DNA of 64,000 nt from Fictibacillus fluitans. Its GTDB lineage: Bacteria > Bacillota > Bacilli > Bacillales > Fictibacillaceae. Position 1 is the first letter of the stretch. Each line of letters begins with the position of its first letter. The position numbers were made by a program, and so were the translations under genes. The notes beneath the pieces are model-generated. The model was not told the origin of the DNA, did no database searches, and saw nothing but the letters and a program-made list of their open reading frames with translations. The stretch covers positions 62,001 to 126,000 of the forward strand of contig NZ_JAUHTR010000007.1 of NCBI RefSeq assembly GCF_030418125.1, written 5' to 3'. This document shows, piece after piece, positions 7,490 to 15,759 of the stretch.

Positions 7490-8818
7490 TTATATATCCC
7501 TTCTCAGTGCCTTTAAAACATCCACTTGGGTGGCACGGACGGCCGGACGCAATCCCGAGATTAAGGTAACACCGAAACAAATCGCTATACAGATTAAGGG
7601 TAAGGTCACTGGAATGTAGGAGAAGTAAAAGTTCTCCGGCGGTTTTTCATGAAAAAACTGCTCGATCAGTACAGGAAGAATTAGATTCACTCCAAAACTG
7701 AACAAATAGGCTATCGCCGTTCCAATCAGGGCACCCATTACCCCAATAAAACTGCTTTCCATCAGGAAGATTTTTTTGATCACACCCGGGTGGGCGCCAA
7801 TAGCTTTCATAATACCGATATCCTGTGCCCTCTCTGTTACAGCCATCGTCATTGTGTTGAAAATACCAATAGAAGCAATTAATACGGCAACAGTACCGAC
7901 CGTAATCAATCCAATTTTAATAATCAGGAAAATCACGTTGATTTGCTTGAGTTCATTTTGTGGAGAATAAGTGCTGTAGCCCCACTTTTCAATTTTTTTG
8001 GATACACCCTCAACTTCATCCGCTGTATGGGTGTATACTTTGACATCATTGTATACATTGTAATCCATCTTTAAATTCTTGTTTTCCGGTGAATTCATGA
8101 TTCCCCGCGGTGTTTTGGTAAAACGCTCAATGTCTTTTAACTGCCCTTCAGATATAAATACCGACTCATTCATCATCCATTGCTTGGACGGTTTCTTTCC
8201 AATACCGACTATGGTGAGAGGGAAATTTTTCTTTACCATTCTTTTGCCCTCTAGCTGCTGAATTTCAAGCTGAACGGTTTTCCCGAGGAGGTTCCCTTTA
8301 TATTGGCTATCTTTCATCTTGTTCTGCATTTCCTGTTCCGATAGATTTTTCGTATCCTCATCCGGAACCGGTTTTATTAAACCCTTGGCAAAATCGTACC
8401 CAACAACAATTTCATTTTTATGTATCGGCATCCTCCCCTTGCTCAATTCAAATCCCGCCTTCTTTTCTGCAGGAAGATCAGCCACCATGGTTTCTGCGTG
8501 TGATTCATATTTATTCAGATGATAGGTTAAATTGTTTTCAATAATCTGTTTGCGAGTGACCGTTTTTGTGTTTTTAAGGTCATCAAGCTTTTGGATTTCC
8601 TCCAACGTGAAAGGCTTTTCTCCATGCACTTCTATTTCAGTCATCAGCCTTCCGTTTGTAATGTCTTTTATGGCTGTTTTATGGATGCCAAAACCAATGG
8701 AAGCAAGAACGATCAAAAATGCACAGCCAATCGTTGCAGCCAGTACGGTCATGATGACACGTGTTTTATTCTTTTTCATATTAGCGCGGACAAAGCGATA
8801 CCTATCCCTGAACTTCAT
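7490..8818 (-). CDS. ytrF: YtrF-like ABC transporter permease (MacB/FtsX family)
   Basis: A 442-residue permease. One N-terminal membrane helix (about 22-45) is followed by a large extracytoplasmic domain (about 50-290) and three C-terminal helices (about 300-325, 350-385, 400-425), the MacB topology. The N-terminus (RFVRANMKKNKTRVIMTVLA) closely resembles B. subtilis YtrF. Its start overlaps the end of the ATPase gene by 17 bp, so the two subunits are translationally coupled. Such exporters act in envelope stress or antibiotic resistance. In B. subtilis ytrEF belong to a longer ytr operon; here they stand alone. Confidence 0.88.
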   Translation of the reverse strand: MKFRDRYRFVRANMKKNKTRVIMTVLAATIGCAFLIVLASIGFGIHKTAIKDITNGRLMTEIEVHGEKPFTLEEIQKLDDLKNTKTVTRKQIIENNLTYHLNKYESHAETMVADLPAEKKAGFELSKGRMPIHKNEIVVGYDFAKGLIKPVPDEDTKNLSEQEMQNKMKDSQYKGNLLGKTVQLEIQQLEGKRMVKKNFPLTIVGIGKKPSKQWMMNESVFISEGQLKDIERFTKTPRGIMNSPENKNLKMDYNVYNDVKVYTHTADEVEGVSKKIEKWGYSTYSPQNELKQINVIFLIIKIGLITVGTVAVLIASIGIFNTMTMAVTERAQDIGIMKAIGAHPGVIKKIFLMESSFIGVMGALIGTAIAYLFSFGVNLILPVLIEQFFHEKPPENFYFSYIPVTLPLICIAICFGVTLISGLRPAVRATQVDVLKALRRDI

Positions 8819-9506
8819 AGATCTTTTCCCCTTCCATTACATATCCATCAGTGATTTCTATTGTTCGGTGAGCGATCTGTGCCACTTCCTGATCGTGAGT
8901 GATGATCAGAAAGGTAATCCCCCGGTCTTTGTTCAACTTTTGAATGAAGGCGAGAAGCTCCTTCTCATTATCACTGTCAAGGCTGCCCGTAGGTTCATCT
9001 GCCAGTATAATCGGAGGGTTAACAATCAGCGCCCTGGCAATACTCACTCTTTGCTGCTGGCCGCCTGATAATTCACCGGGATAATGTCCGCCATATTCCG
9101 ATAACCCCACAATTTCGAGCATCTCCTGTGTCTGTTTCTGCCTTTCCTTTTCATTCATCCCTTTTAGAATGAGCGGCAACTCCACATTTTCGAATGCAGT
9201 CATGCTGGAAATCAATTGAAAGCTTTGAAAAATAAACCCCAGATGGTTTAACCGGAAATCTGCCCATTTGCCTTCATTAAAAGATGTTACATCGATATCA
9301 TTGATTGTAACGGTACCCGCTAAAGGTTTAATATAGCCGCTGATCAAATTAAGCAGGGTTGATTTTCCTGATCCGCTTTTGCCGACAATTGCCGCAATCT
9401 CCCCCTGCTTCACATGCAGATTCACTTGATGCAGTACTGGTACAACTTTTTCCTTTCCTTTTTTCCCAATCCGAAATTCATGGGAAAGCCCCTTAACCTC
9501 TATCAT
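8802..9506 (-). CDS. ytrE: YtrE-like ABC transporter ATP-binding protein
   Basis: A 234-residue ABC ATPase that powers the adjacent YtrF-like permease. Walker A GKSGSGKST lies at 42-50, the signature LSGGQ at 146-150 and Walker B ILADE at 167-171, with the switch histidine in ITHD. It belongs to the LolD/MacB-type ATPase group. The ATG at 9506 has a GAGGGG site. It is the first gene of a two-gene operon. The 180 bp upstream, shared with the divergent rocB gene, shows no operator that I can identify. Confidence 0.9.
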   Translation of the reverse strand: MIEVKGLSHEFRIGKKGKEKVVPVLHQVNLHVKQGEIAAIVGKSGSGKSTLLNLISGYIKPLAGTVTINDIDVTSFNEGKWADFRLNHLGFIFQSFQLISSMTAFENVELPLILKGMNEKERQKQTQEMLEIVGLSEYGGHYPGELSGGQQQRVSIARALIVNPPIILADEPTGSLDSDNEKELLAFIQKLNKDRGITFLIITHDQEVAQIAHRTIEITDGYVMEGEKIYEVQG

Positions 9507-9685
9507 TGTTTACCCCTCCGTAACTGTATTGCCTGGTATAAAACCGATGTTACAGAGCAAGTGAGAAGGAGTCAATAAATCCCAGTAAACCTTCAATCTT
9601 TCTTAAGATTCTTAAGAATTTACATTTGTGTTAGGATAATATCAAACAATATCAAACAAGCTACTTCTTAGAAAAGAGGGATCAT

Positions 9686-11299
9686 ATGAGCAGATGGCAA
9701 GACAAGGAATCATTAACCGCACTGATAAAAGAACTCGTCGAAATACCGAGCATATCCACTGAACCGGCTGAAATTGCGATGGCTGAACATCTCTACTATG
9801 CATTGAGCTCCCTGGATTATTACAAAGACAACCCCGGCCATTTGCAGCTCCAGCCGATGCCCGATGGACGCAAGCTGTTAACGGCATTTGTACAAAACGG
9901 CCCACACAAGGATACCGTGGTACTTTTAAGCCATTTTGACGTGGTGAATATAGAAGATTATGGGGACTTGAAGCATCTTGCATTCCGGCCAGCGGAACTG
10001 ACGGAACAAATCGAACAACTGCAAAATCTGCCGGATGATTTAATGGAAGATATGGAGAATGAGCAATGGCTGTTTGGGCGCGGCACCATGGATATGAAAG
10101 CAGGTGTGGCCCTTCACCTTTCCATGATTGAAAAGGCGGCCGAGGGTCACTTCCCCGGAAATATTTTGATGGTTTCCGTTCCTGACGAAGAAGTGAATTC
10201 TGCAGGTATGCTTGCTGCCATCCCTGTTCTTGAGCAATTGAAAAAACAATTTTCAATCACCTATAAAGCTTGCCTGAACGGAGAACCTGCCTTTACCCGC
10301 TACCCGGGAGACAAGAATCATTATTTATATACGGGGACAGTGGGCAAGGTTCTTCCCGGTTTTCTTTGCTACGGCCGGGAAACCCATGTGGGTGAGCCCT
10401 TTGGCGGATTAAACGGAAACCTTATGGCAGCGGAAATCACAAGATTGCTGGAGCTGAACCTGGATTTTTGCGAAACGCTTGAGGAAGAAGCGATACCGCC
10501 CCCAGCCAATCTGCTTCAAAAAGATCTAAAGGATCATTATTCCGTTCAAATCCCTCATGCAGCCGTTACTATGTTTAATTTACTGCTGATGGAAAAATCC
10601 TTTACGGATGTGAACCAGCAGCTGCTTGAACTTGCCAAAGAGGCTGCCGAAAAAGTGGAATCCTTTTTTTATGAAAAAGCTCTTGCTTATTCGAAGCTTG
10701 TGCCGTTTGATATAAAAAAACCAGACATTACTGTTTTAACGTTTCAGGAGCTGTATGAACGGGCTCTTGAACTTCATGGCCAGGAAGAGATTACAAGGCG
10801 GGAAAATTATATTCTGTCCACCCATCCCCACCTTGATGACCGGGATGTGACCACCATGCTGGTCAATGACCTGGCGAGTCTTTGCAAGCAATACGCGCCG
10901 ATGATCGTTCTTTTTTATGCTCCTCCCTTCTATCCCGCTGTTTCATCAAGGGAAGATGCAATGATCCAGAAGGTTTCCGCAGACGTTATCCAGTTCGCCC
11001 AGGAACAATTCCAAATCACCTTAAAAAAACAAAACTATTTTGCCGGGCTTTCCGACTTAAGCTATGTAGGCCTTTCCTATAAAAAGGAGGAGCTTCGTCC
11101 GCTGCTCGACAATATGCCGGTTTATGGTGAACGGTACACTCTTCCATTGAATGAAATGAACGACCTGACAATGCCTGTGATGAATTTAGGGCCGCTGGGC
11201 CGGGACGCGCATAAATGGACCGAACGCCTCCATCTTTCTTCTCTGCAGGCTACTCAGCAATTAATTGCTTATACCATTACAAAGCTACTGAAAGGCTGA
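9686..11299 (+). CDS. rocB: RocB-like M20-family peptidase
   Basis: A 537-residue metallopeptidase-like protein of the M20 family. Metal-site elements are visible: H83 and D85 (LSHFDVV), D136 (GRGTMDMKAG) and the acidic pair E168-E169 (VPDEEV). The sequence and length match RocB, encoded in the arginine utilisation operon of B. subtilis; its exact substrate is not known to me. The ATG at 9686 follows an AGAGGGATC site. The next gene encodes a hydrolase that also acts on arginine-type substrates, which supports a role in guanidino or amino-acid catabolism. The upstream region shows no sigma-54 -24/-12 element. Confidence 0.85.
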   Translation: MSRWQDKESLTALIKELVEIPSISTEPAEIAMAEHLYYALSSLDYYKDNPGHLQLQPMPDGRKLLTAFVQNGPHKDTVVLLSHFDVVNIEDYGDLKHLAFRPAELTEQIEQLQNLPDDLMEDMENEQWLFGRGTMDMKAGVALHLSMIEKAAEGHFPGNILMVSVPDEEVNSAGMLAAIPVLEQLKKQFSITYKACLNGEPAFTRYPGDKNHYLYTGTVGKVLPGFLCYGRETHVGEPFGGLNGNLMAAEITRLLELNLDFCETLEEEAIPPPANLLQKDLKDHYSVQIPHAAVTMFNLLLMEKSFTDVNQQLLELAKEAAEKVESFFYEKALAYSKLVPFDIKKPDITVLTFQELYERALELHGQEEITRRENYILSTHPHLDDRDVTTMLVNDLASLCKQYAPMIVLFYAPPFYPAVSSREDAMIQKVSADVIQFAQEQFQITLKKQNYFAGLSDLSYVGLSYKKEELRPLLDNMPVYGERYTLPLNEMNDLTMPVMNLGPLGRDAHKWTERLHLSSLQATQQLIAYTITKLLKG

Positions 11300-11392
11300 G
11301 TTCTGCAGCATGCTATTCTTGTTTTTTGGAAAGAATAAAGCAGGAGTCTTAACAAACGCGACGAGAAAACGATGCAGAAAAAGAGGGATCAA

Positions 11393-12229
11393 ATGGCTTG
11401 TTACAGCGAATATGACCGACTGAAAGATGTCATTCTGTGTGAACCGAAGTTTATGAAAATCCGCGAGGTAATCAATGAAACACAGAAGTATTATGCCGAC
11501 GAAAACATCGACACAGAGCGTGCGGTAAAACAGCACAAGACATTTATTAAAGCCCTTGAAGAAAAAGGGATTACAGTTCACTGCCTCCCCTCCTTACAGG
11601 AATACCCGGAGCAGGTTTTTACGAGAGATATCGGCTTTACCATCGGACATACCCTGTATATCTCGGCTATGGGGCGGGAAATCAGGCAGGGAGAAGAAAA
11701 GATACTGAAAGAGTGGATGAATGAAGAGCACATTACCATCAAAGATTTGCAGCATGACAGCATTGAAGGCGGAGATGTCCTTCTGGACCGGAAAACGGTC
11801 TATGTTGGCGTCAGCCACCGCACAAGCCGGGAAGCGATTGCCAATCTCCAGCAGCATGAGCCCGACTATACGATTATCCCGGTTCCCTTTAACGAGAAAT
11901 ATTTGCACCTTGACTGCGTGTTCAACGTTTTATCACCCGAGGAAGCCATCATTTACCCTCCTGCATTCCATGAAGAGGAGCTGAAATTGCTGACATCCCG
12001 GTACAAAACGATTGAAATTGATGAAGATGAGCAATTTACACTCGGTACAAATATCCTGTCGGTCGGAGAAAAAAACCTTTTTGCACTGCCGGTGAATAAA
12101 CGAATCAATGCAAAACTAAGAGAAAGAGGATATAACGTGATCGAGGTGGATATTTCCGAGATCATTAAATCAGGCGGTGCCTTCCGGTGCATCACCCTTC
12201 CGCTGGACCGCCAAAAACCAACTCAATAA
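11393..12229 (+). CDS. ykgA: YkgA-like dimethylarginine dimethylaminohydrolase family protein
   Basis: A 278-residue member of the amidinotransferase superfamily (DDAH/arginine deiminase type), expected to hydrolyse a guanidino compound through a cysteine thiouronium intermediate. Likely active-site residues are D79 (FTRD), E125-G-G-D128, H172 with D174 (LHLDCVFN) and the C-terminal nucleophile C266 (GGAFRCIT). I choose ATG 11393, which has AGAGGGATCAA before it, over ATG 11372, which has no ribosome binding site. It follows rocB by 93 bp and probably shares its transcript. Confidence 0.85.
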   Translation: MACYSEYDRLKDVILCEPKFMKIREVINETQKYYADENIDTERAVKQHKTFIKALEEKGITVHCLPSLQEYPEQVFTRDIGFTIGHTLYISAMGREIRQGEEKILKEWMNEEHITIKDLQHDSIEGGDVLLDRKTVYVGVSHRTSREAIANLQQHEPDYTIIPVPFNEKYLHLDCVFNVLSPEEAIIYPPAFHEEELKLLTSRYKTIEIDEDEQFTLGTNILSVGEKNLFALPVNKRINAKLRERGYNVIEVDISEIIKSGGAFRCITLPLDRQKPTQ

Positions 12230-12237
12230 TCCTTATA

Positions 12238-12271
12238 AGCATCCGCTGTATTCCGCTGCGGATGCTTTTTT
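12238..12271 (+). terminator. Terminator after the rocB-ykgA pair
   Basis: AGCATCCGC and GCGGATGCT form a stem followed by TTTTTT, a few bases past the ykgA stop. Confidence 0.9.
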
Positions 12272-12413
12272 GGGCTTTTTCTCTCCCCATAAAACTATCT
12301 GCTTCATGAATCGACAATTTTTTCTCTTTTTCTTTCCCCAGCAAATCCAAGTCCACCAATAAACCTCTTAATTGGGTCATTTATCCAAGTTCATGTCAAA
12401 ATCCATCGACCAA

Positions 12414-12445
12414 TGTAATATTATGAAATAGAAATGTAATATTAT
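12414..12445 (+). repeat. Two TGTAATATTAT direct repeats upstream of the M23 peptidase gene
   Basis: TGTAATATTAT occurs at 12414-12424 and again at 12435-12445, 21 bp apart, so on the same face of the helix, in an A/T-rich stretch before the promoter region. TGTAAT resembles the WalR half-site TGTWAH, but the usual 5-base spacing is absent. The 300 bp between ykgA and this gene hold only the terminator, these repeats and a TATAAT at 12474-12479. Confidence 0.45.
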
Positions 12446-12532
12446 TTCACGAAAACTTGTCGATTTTAAATGCTATAATAATCTCTGTGATTAATAGACT
12501 GGTAACATTTGCAGTAAGAGGGGGAATTTTTG

Positions 12533-13900
12533 TTGAAGAGGAAGATATTAACAGCTGCTTTATCAATTAGTATTGGACTATCCGGATTAACATACACATC
12601 AGCATCTGCAGAAACGTTAAAAGAGGTTAAACAAAAGCAAGCCGAAAACCATGCGGAACAAGCGAAGAAAAACAATCAGGTTAAAAAAGTACAAGGGGAA
12701 CAAGACCAGCTCCTGAAGGAACTGGACAAGCTCGAAGCTTCGTTGAAAAAAACAGCAGGCGATATTGAGACAAAAAAAGATGAGATCGCCCAAACGAAAG
12801 CGGACATCGAAAAATTAAAAAATGAAATTGCAGAACTTGAAAAACGCATTAAAGCACGTGATGCCCTATTGAAAGAACGCGTTCGTAATATGTACGAAAC
12901 AGGCGGCCCTGTAAAATACATAGAAGTGCTTCTTGGTTCACAGGGATTCGGTGACTTCCTTGACCGCATGATCAGCTTGAACATCATTGCGGAACAAGAC
13001 AAAACCATTTTGGAAGAACATAAGCGTGACAAAGAGGCTGTCGAACAGAAAAAACAGCAAGTGGAGTCGAAGCTTTCTTCACTGACCGGCCAATTGGATG
13101 AGCTGAATTCATTAAAAGGCCAGCTGAAAGATCAAAAAAGCAAGAAAAACGAGATCATGAAGGAACTTCGAAGCGAAGAACAGCATCTTCATGATGATAT
13201 CGGCCAGCTTGAAGAAAAGGATGCTCTTCTTGCCGACCAGGAAAAAGCAATTAAAGCAGAAATTGCGAGAGCGAAAAAAGAAGCCGCTGAGCGTGCGCGC
13301 CGTGAAGCGGCAGCGAAAGCGGCTGCTGCTAAAGCAGCAAAAGAAGCGGCAGCAAGAGAAGCCGCCCAAAAAGCAGCAGCTGAACGTGCAGCAAAGGAAA
13401 AAGCAAGCCAGCCTGCCCATGAGTCTGCTCCTGCACCAGCACCGGCTCCTCCTGCTCCAAAACCTGAGCCGGAACCAGAACCATCTTATACACCGCCTAG
13501 CTCAGCCGGGAACTTCATCTTCCCATCCGCTGGTGTTGTCACTTCACAGCTCGGTTCCAGATGGAACAAGTTTCATGCAGGTGTTGACATTGCAGCTGGA
13601 GGAATTGTACCAATCCATGCAGCGGCATCCGGTACAGTTATCCGCTCATACACCTCATCTACTTACGGAAATGTGGTCTTCCTGTCCCACTATATCGACG
13701 GGCAGCTTTACACAACTGTTTACGCGCACATGAGAGACCGCGCAGTAAGCTCCGGCCAGACAGTATCCCAGGGACAAACCCTCGGACACATGGGGAACAC
13801 CGGCCATTCCTTTGGACAGCATTTGCACTTTGAGCTTCACAAAGGACCTTGGAACGCAGGTAAAACCAACGCGGTCAACCCGCTTCCTTACATTCAATAA
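12533..13900 (+). CDS. Secreted M23 peptidoglycan endopeptidase with coiled coil
   Basis: 455 residues: signal peptide ending near the ASA at about 25, a long coiled coil (about 28-280) ending in an Ala/Lys/Glu-rich stretch, a Pro-rich linker of PAP and PEPEP repeats (about 290-330) and a C-terminal M23 (LytM) domain. Zinc ligands are in HAGVDIA and HLHFELH. This is the PcsB/EnvC-like design, in which the coiled coil gates the peptidase, often through FtsEX. TTG 12533 is preferred over the adjacent TTG 12530 by its spacing from GAGGGGG. The role is peptide cross-link cleavage in growth or division. Confidence 0.9.
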   Translation: MKRKILTAALSISIGLSGLTYTSASAETLKEVKQKQAENHAEQAKKNNQVKKVQGEQDQLLKELDKLEASLKKTAGDIETKKDEIAQTKADIEKLKNEIAELEKRIKARDALLKERVRNMYETGGPVKYIEVLLGSQGFGDFLDRMISLNIIAEQDKTILEEHKRDKEAVEQKKQQVESKLSSLTGQLDELNSLKGQLKDQKSKKNEIMKELRSEEQHLHDDIGQLEEKDALLADQEKAIKAEIARAKKEAAERARREAAAKAAAAKAAKEAAAREAAQKAAAERAAKEKASQPAHESAPAPAPAPPAPKPEPEPEPSYTPPSSAGNFIFPSAGVVTSQLGSRWNKFHAGVDIAAGGIVPIHAAASGTVIRSYTSSTYGNVVFLSHYIDGQLYTTVYAHMRDRAVSSGQTVSQGQTLGHMGNTGHSFGQHLHFELHKGPWNAGKTNAVNPLPYIQ

Positions 13901-13905
13901 ATTAC

Positions 13906-13945
13906 AAAAAGGCCACCCGGTTAACATTTGCCGGGTGGTCTTTTT
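13906..13945. terminator. Bidirectional terminator between the M23 gene and tgl
   Basis: GGCCACCCGG and CCGGGTGGTC form a strong stem with A residues before and T residues after, so it can stop transcripts from both convergent genes. It overlaps the tgl stop codon by two bases. Confidence 0.9.
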
Positions 13946-14714
13946 ATACAAGCAGACGCCTAAGCGGATGTCCTGTGTATTCAGCCATTCTTCTAAAGTT
14001 CGGACGGATGATCTGCCCGGTCAAAAAGGCTGACGTCGTGGCACCCGGACGTCTCCGCTGGTTGAGAACTTCAATAAATTCTCCGAGCATTCCCACCCCA
14101 ATCCCATGACCGAAGAACATTCCATTTCCTAAATCAATCAAATTCTCGCCCTGCCATTGAGGTGTCGCAGGATGAAACTCCGGATTTTGGATATACCGGA
14201 TGTCTCCCGGCAATGATTCCCCGCTTGTCACCGCAGTCAGCTGGAGATCCTCATCATGTTCCGTGCTCCACAGCAACAGTCCCCGGAAAAGCTGATTAAA
14301 GGTTGTCGGACCTATCGTCTCCAACAGCCCTTTATAAAGGATAATCATCATGGAAGTTGTGCATTCGAAGGCATATTTTCGCCCATTGACAAAAATATCG
14401 GTAATCGCATCCGCCGGTGTTACATCAGGACGAATAAGAAATCCGCCATAGGCCGTTAAAATCCAGAAATTACGGTTCGCTCTTGATGTCTGAAACGTCG
14501 CAAATCGCGCTCCGCTGTCCTTCAGGGCATAAGCCGAAGAAACAATGTTTGAACGGTACGTGATTTCGAATTGAAGCTGTCGGGAGCTGTCATAAAAAAA
14601 GGACTCCCTGCTGTTCAGCAGCCGGACGGCAGTGGTACGCTGGGCCTCAGAAAATTGCCCGAATCCCGGTATGTCTTCTATTGTGTTCAGTTGCTTCCCT
14701 TTTACATAAACCAA
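13944..14714 (-). CDS. tgl: Protein-glutamine gamma-glutamyltransferase (transglutaminase)
   Basis: 256 residues, matching the spore-coat transglutaminase Tgl of B. subtilis (245 residues), which cross-links coat proteins between glutamine and lysine. The catalytic residues align: C118 (YAFECTT), E190 (QWQGEN) and H203 (FFGHGIG). The start is TTG 14714, seven bases after GGGGGG. The frame stays open about 250 bp further upstream, but that stretch lacks Tgl similarity and runs into the divergent gene, so I treat it as non-coding. A sigma-K-like promoter lies just upstream, as expected for a late mother-cell gene. Confidence 0.92.
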   Translation of the reverse strand: MVYVKGKQLNTIEDIPGFGQFSEAQRTTAVRLLNSRESFFYDSSRQLQFEITYRSNIVSSAYALKDSGARFATFQTSRANRNFWILTAYGGFLIRPDVTPADAITDIFVNGRKYAFECTTSMMIILYKGLLETIGPTTFNQLFRGLLLWSTEHDEDLQLTAVTSGESLPGDIRYIQNPEFHPATPQWQGENLIDLGNGMFFGHGIGVGMLGEFIEVLNQRRRPGATTSAFLTGQIIRPNFRRMAEYTGHPLRRLLV

Positions 14715-14746
14715 CGTTAGCCCCCCTGTTCCCACAGGATAATATA

Positions 14747-14775
14747 CAAGATATGGGATGAGGAGAAGAAAGGTG
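14747..14775 (-). promoter_or_regulatory. Candidate sigma-K promoter of tgl
   Basis: On the minus strand CACC, 16 bases, then CATATCTTG. The sigma-K consensus is about mACm-N16-CATAnnnTA, so only the last -10 base differs. It would give a leader of about 25 bases with the ribosome binding site in place. Confidence 0.45.
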
Positions 14776-14910
14776 ATTACTTGGCCCAATGTGATAAGCC
14801 CGAAATCATAAAATGTGGCACATTGCCTTGGCCAACGGGGAAAAAACGCGGTTAATTTCGAAGAACCTTGAGATATTAAAAAAGATACTACTATCAAGGA
14901 GTTAAAAGAC

Positions 14911-15759
14911 ATGCCCAGCCGACAAACCCGTATAGCGTTTCTTTTCGTTATTATTCTGATGTTCATTCCATTTCAAGCAGCAGAGGCAAGTGAATTTCCT
15001 TTCACCGTCTATCCTGTTCCAGAAAAAGGAACTATTTTAAAGTGGGAAAAAGTAAACGAGCTTCTGCCTACCGGAAAAAAATTCAAGGTCATTGACCTGG
15101 AAACCGGTTTTTATTTATCCGTACAGCGCCGTGCCGGAAACAAACATGCCGACGTCCAGCCCCTGACCTATAAGGACACGGCTGTTCTGAAATACCTTTA
15201 CAATGGCAAATGGAGCTGGCGCCGGCGGGCCATTCTCATACCGGTTAAGGGAAAAATGCTGGCAGCTTCCATGCATGGCATGCCCCACGGAGCCGGAGCA
15301 CTTCCAAACGGCTTTCCGGGCCATTTTTGCATTCATTTCGCCGGAAGCACCACCCATAAAACTCGAAACGCAGATCCGTCCCATAAACTGATGATCTTAA
15401 AAGCGGGGGGAAAACTTGAAGATTACGCCCATCATGCCAACCCGCATCAGGTTGTTCAAATGTACTTATTATCGCTCAAGGAAAATGATCCAGATCTGAT
15501 GAAGCCTGTCCTTCCGGAAAAAGGCGATTTGCGAAAGAGGCTTTTGAAAACGGGGAAAGGTGTCACTGCCATCCATTATGATATCCGGGGAAAAGAATCC
15601 AAAAAACATCGTACATTCAAAACCGTTATTCCCATCAAAACGATCATTTACAGAAAAAATGAAGGTGTGGAAAAGAGGATGGTTCACATCACCGTCGCCC
15701 GGCTGACACCATGGTCTGCATGGAAAATCAGCAAAGTGAATTGGGGAGAAGAGGATTAA
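14911..15759 (+). CDS. Secreted protein with a conserved GFPGHFCIHFAGS motif, function unknown
   Basis: 282 residues with a cleavable signal peptide (hydrophobic 9-22, cleavage near AEAS). The mature part contains a Gly/His-rich block (HGMPHGAGALPNGFPGHF, then CIHFAGSTTHK and DPSHK) at about residues 122-155. I recall a similar NGFPGHFCIHF block in other secreted proteins of spore-forming Firmicutes, whose function is unknown to me. The conserved His and Cys suggest a hydrolase or metal-binding site, which is inference. The ATG at 14911 has AAGGAG nine bases upstream. It is divergent from tgl, and its stop overlaps the convergent NERD gene by four bases. Confidence 0.72.
   Translation: MPSRQTRIAFLFVIILMFIPFQAAEASEFPFTVYPVPEKGTILKWEKVNELLPTGKKFKVIDLETGFYLSVQRRAGNKHADVQPLTYKDTAVLKYLYNGKWSWRRRAILIPVKGKMLAASMHGMPHGAGALPNGFPGHFCIHFAGSTTHKTRNADPSHKLMILKAGGKLEDYAHHANPHQVVQMYLLSLKENDPDLMKPVLPEKGDLRKRLLKTGKGVTAIHYDIRGKESKKHRTFKTVIPIKTIIYRKNEGVEKRMVHITVARLTPWSAWKISKVNWGEED

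Noticed and set aside
9642-10256. 204-residue open frame on the minus strand inside rocB
   Set aside because: It is antisense to a clearly conserved M20 peptidase, has no ribosome binding site, and its composition (rich in Ser, Arg, Pro, Cys) is typical of a shadow frame.
13191-13733. 180-residue plus-strand frame rich in K, Q and R inside the M23 gene
   Set aside because: It arises from the repetitive Ala/Lys/Glu coiled-coil coding sequence read in another frame; the M23 frame has signal peptide and catalytic motifs.
14715-14966. N-terminal extension of tgl by about 84 residues
   Set aside because: It has no similarity to Tgl, spans the sigma-K-like promoter and overlaps the divergent gene. 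TTG 14714 with GGGGGG fits better.
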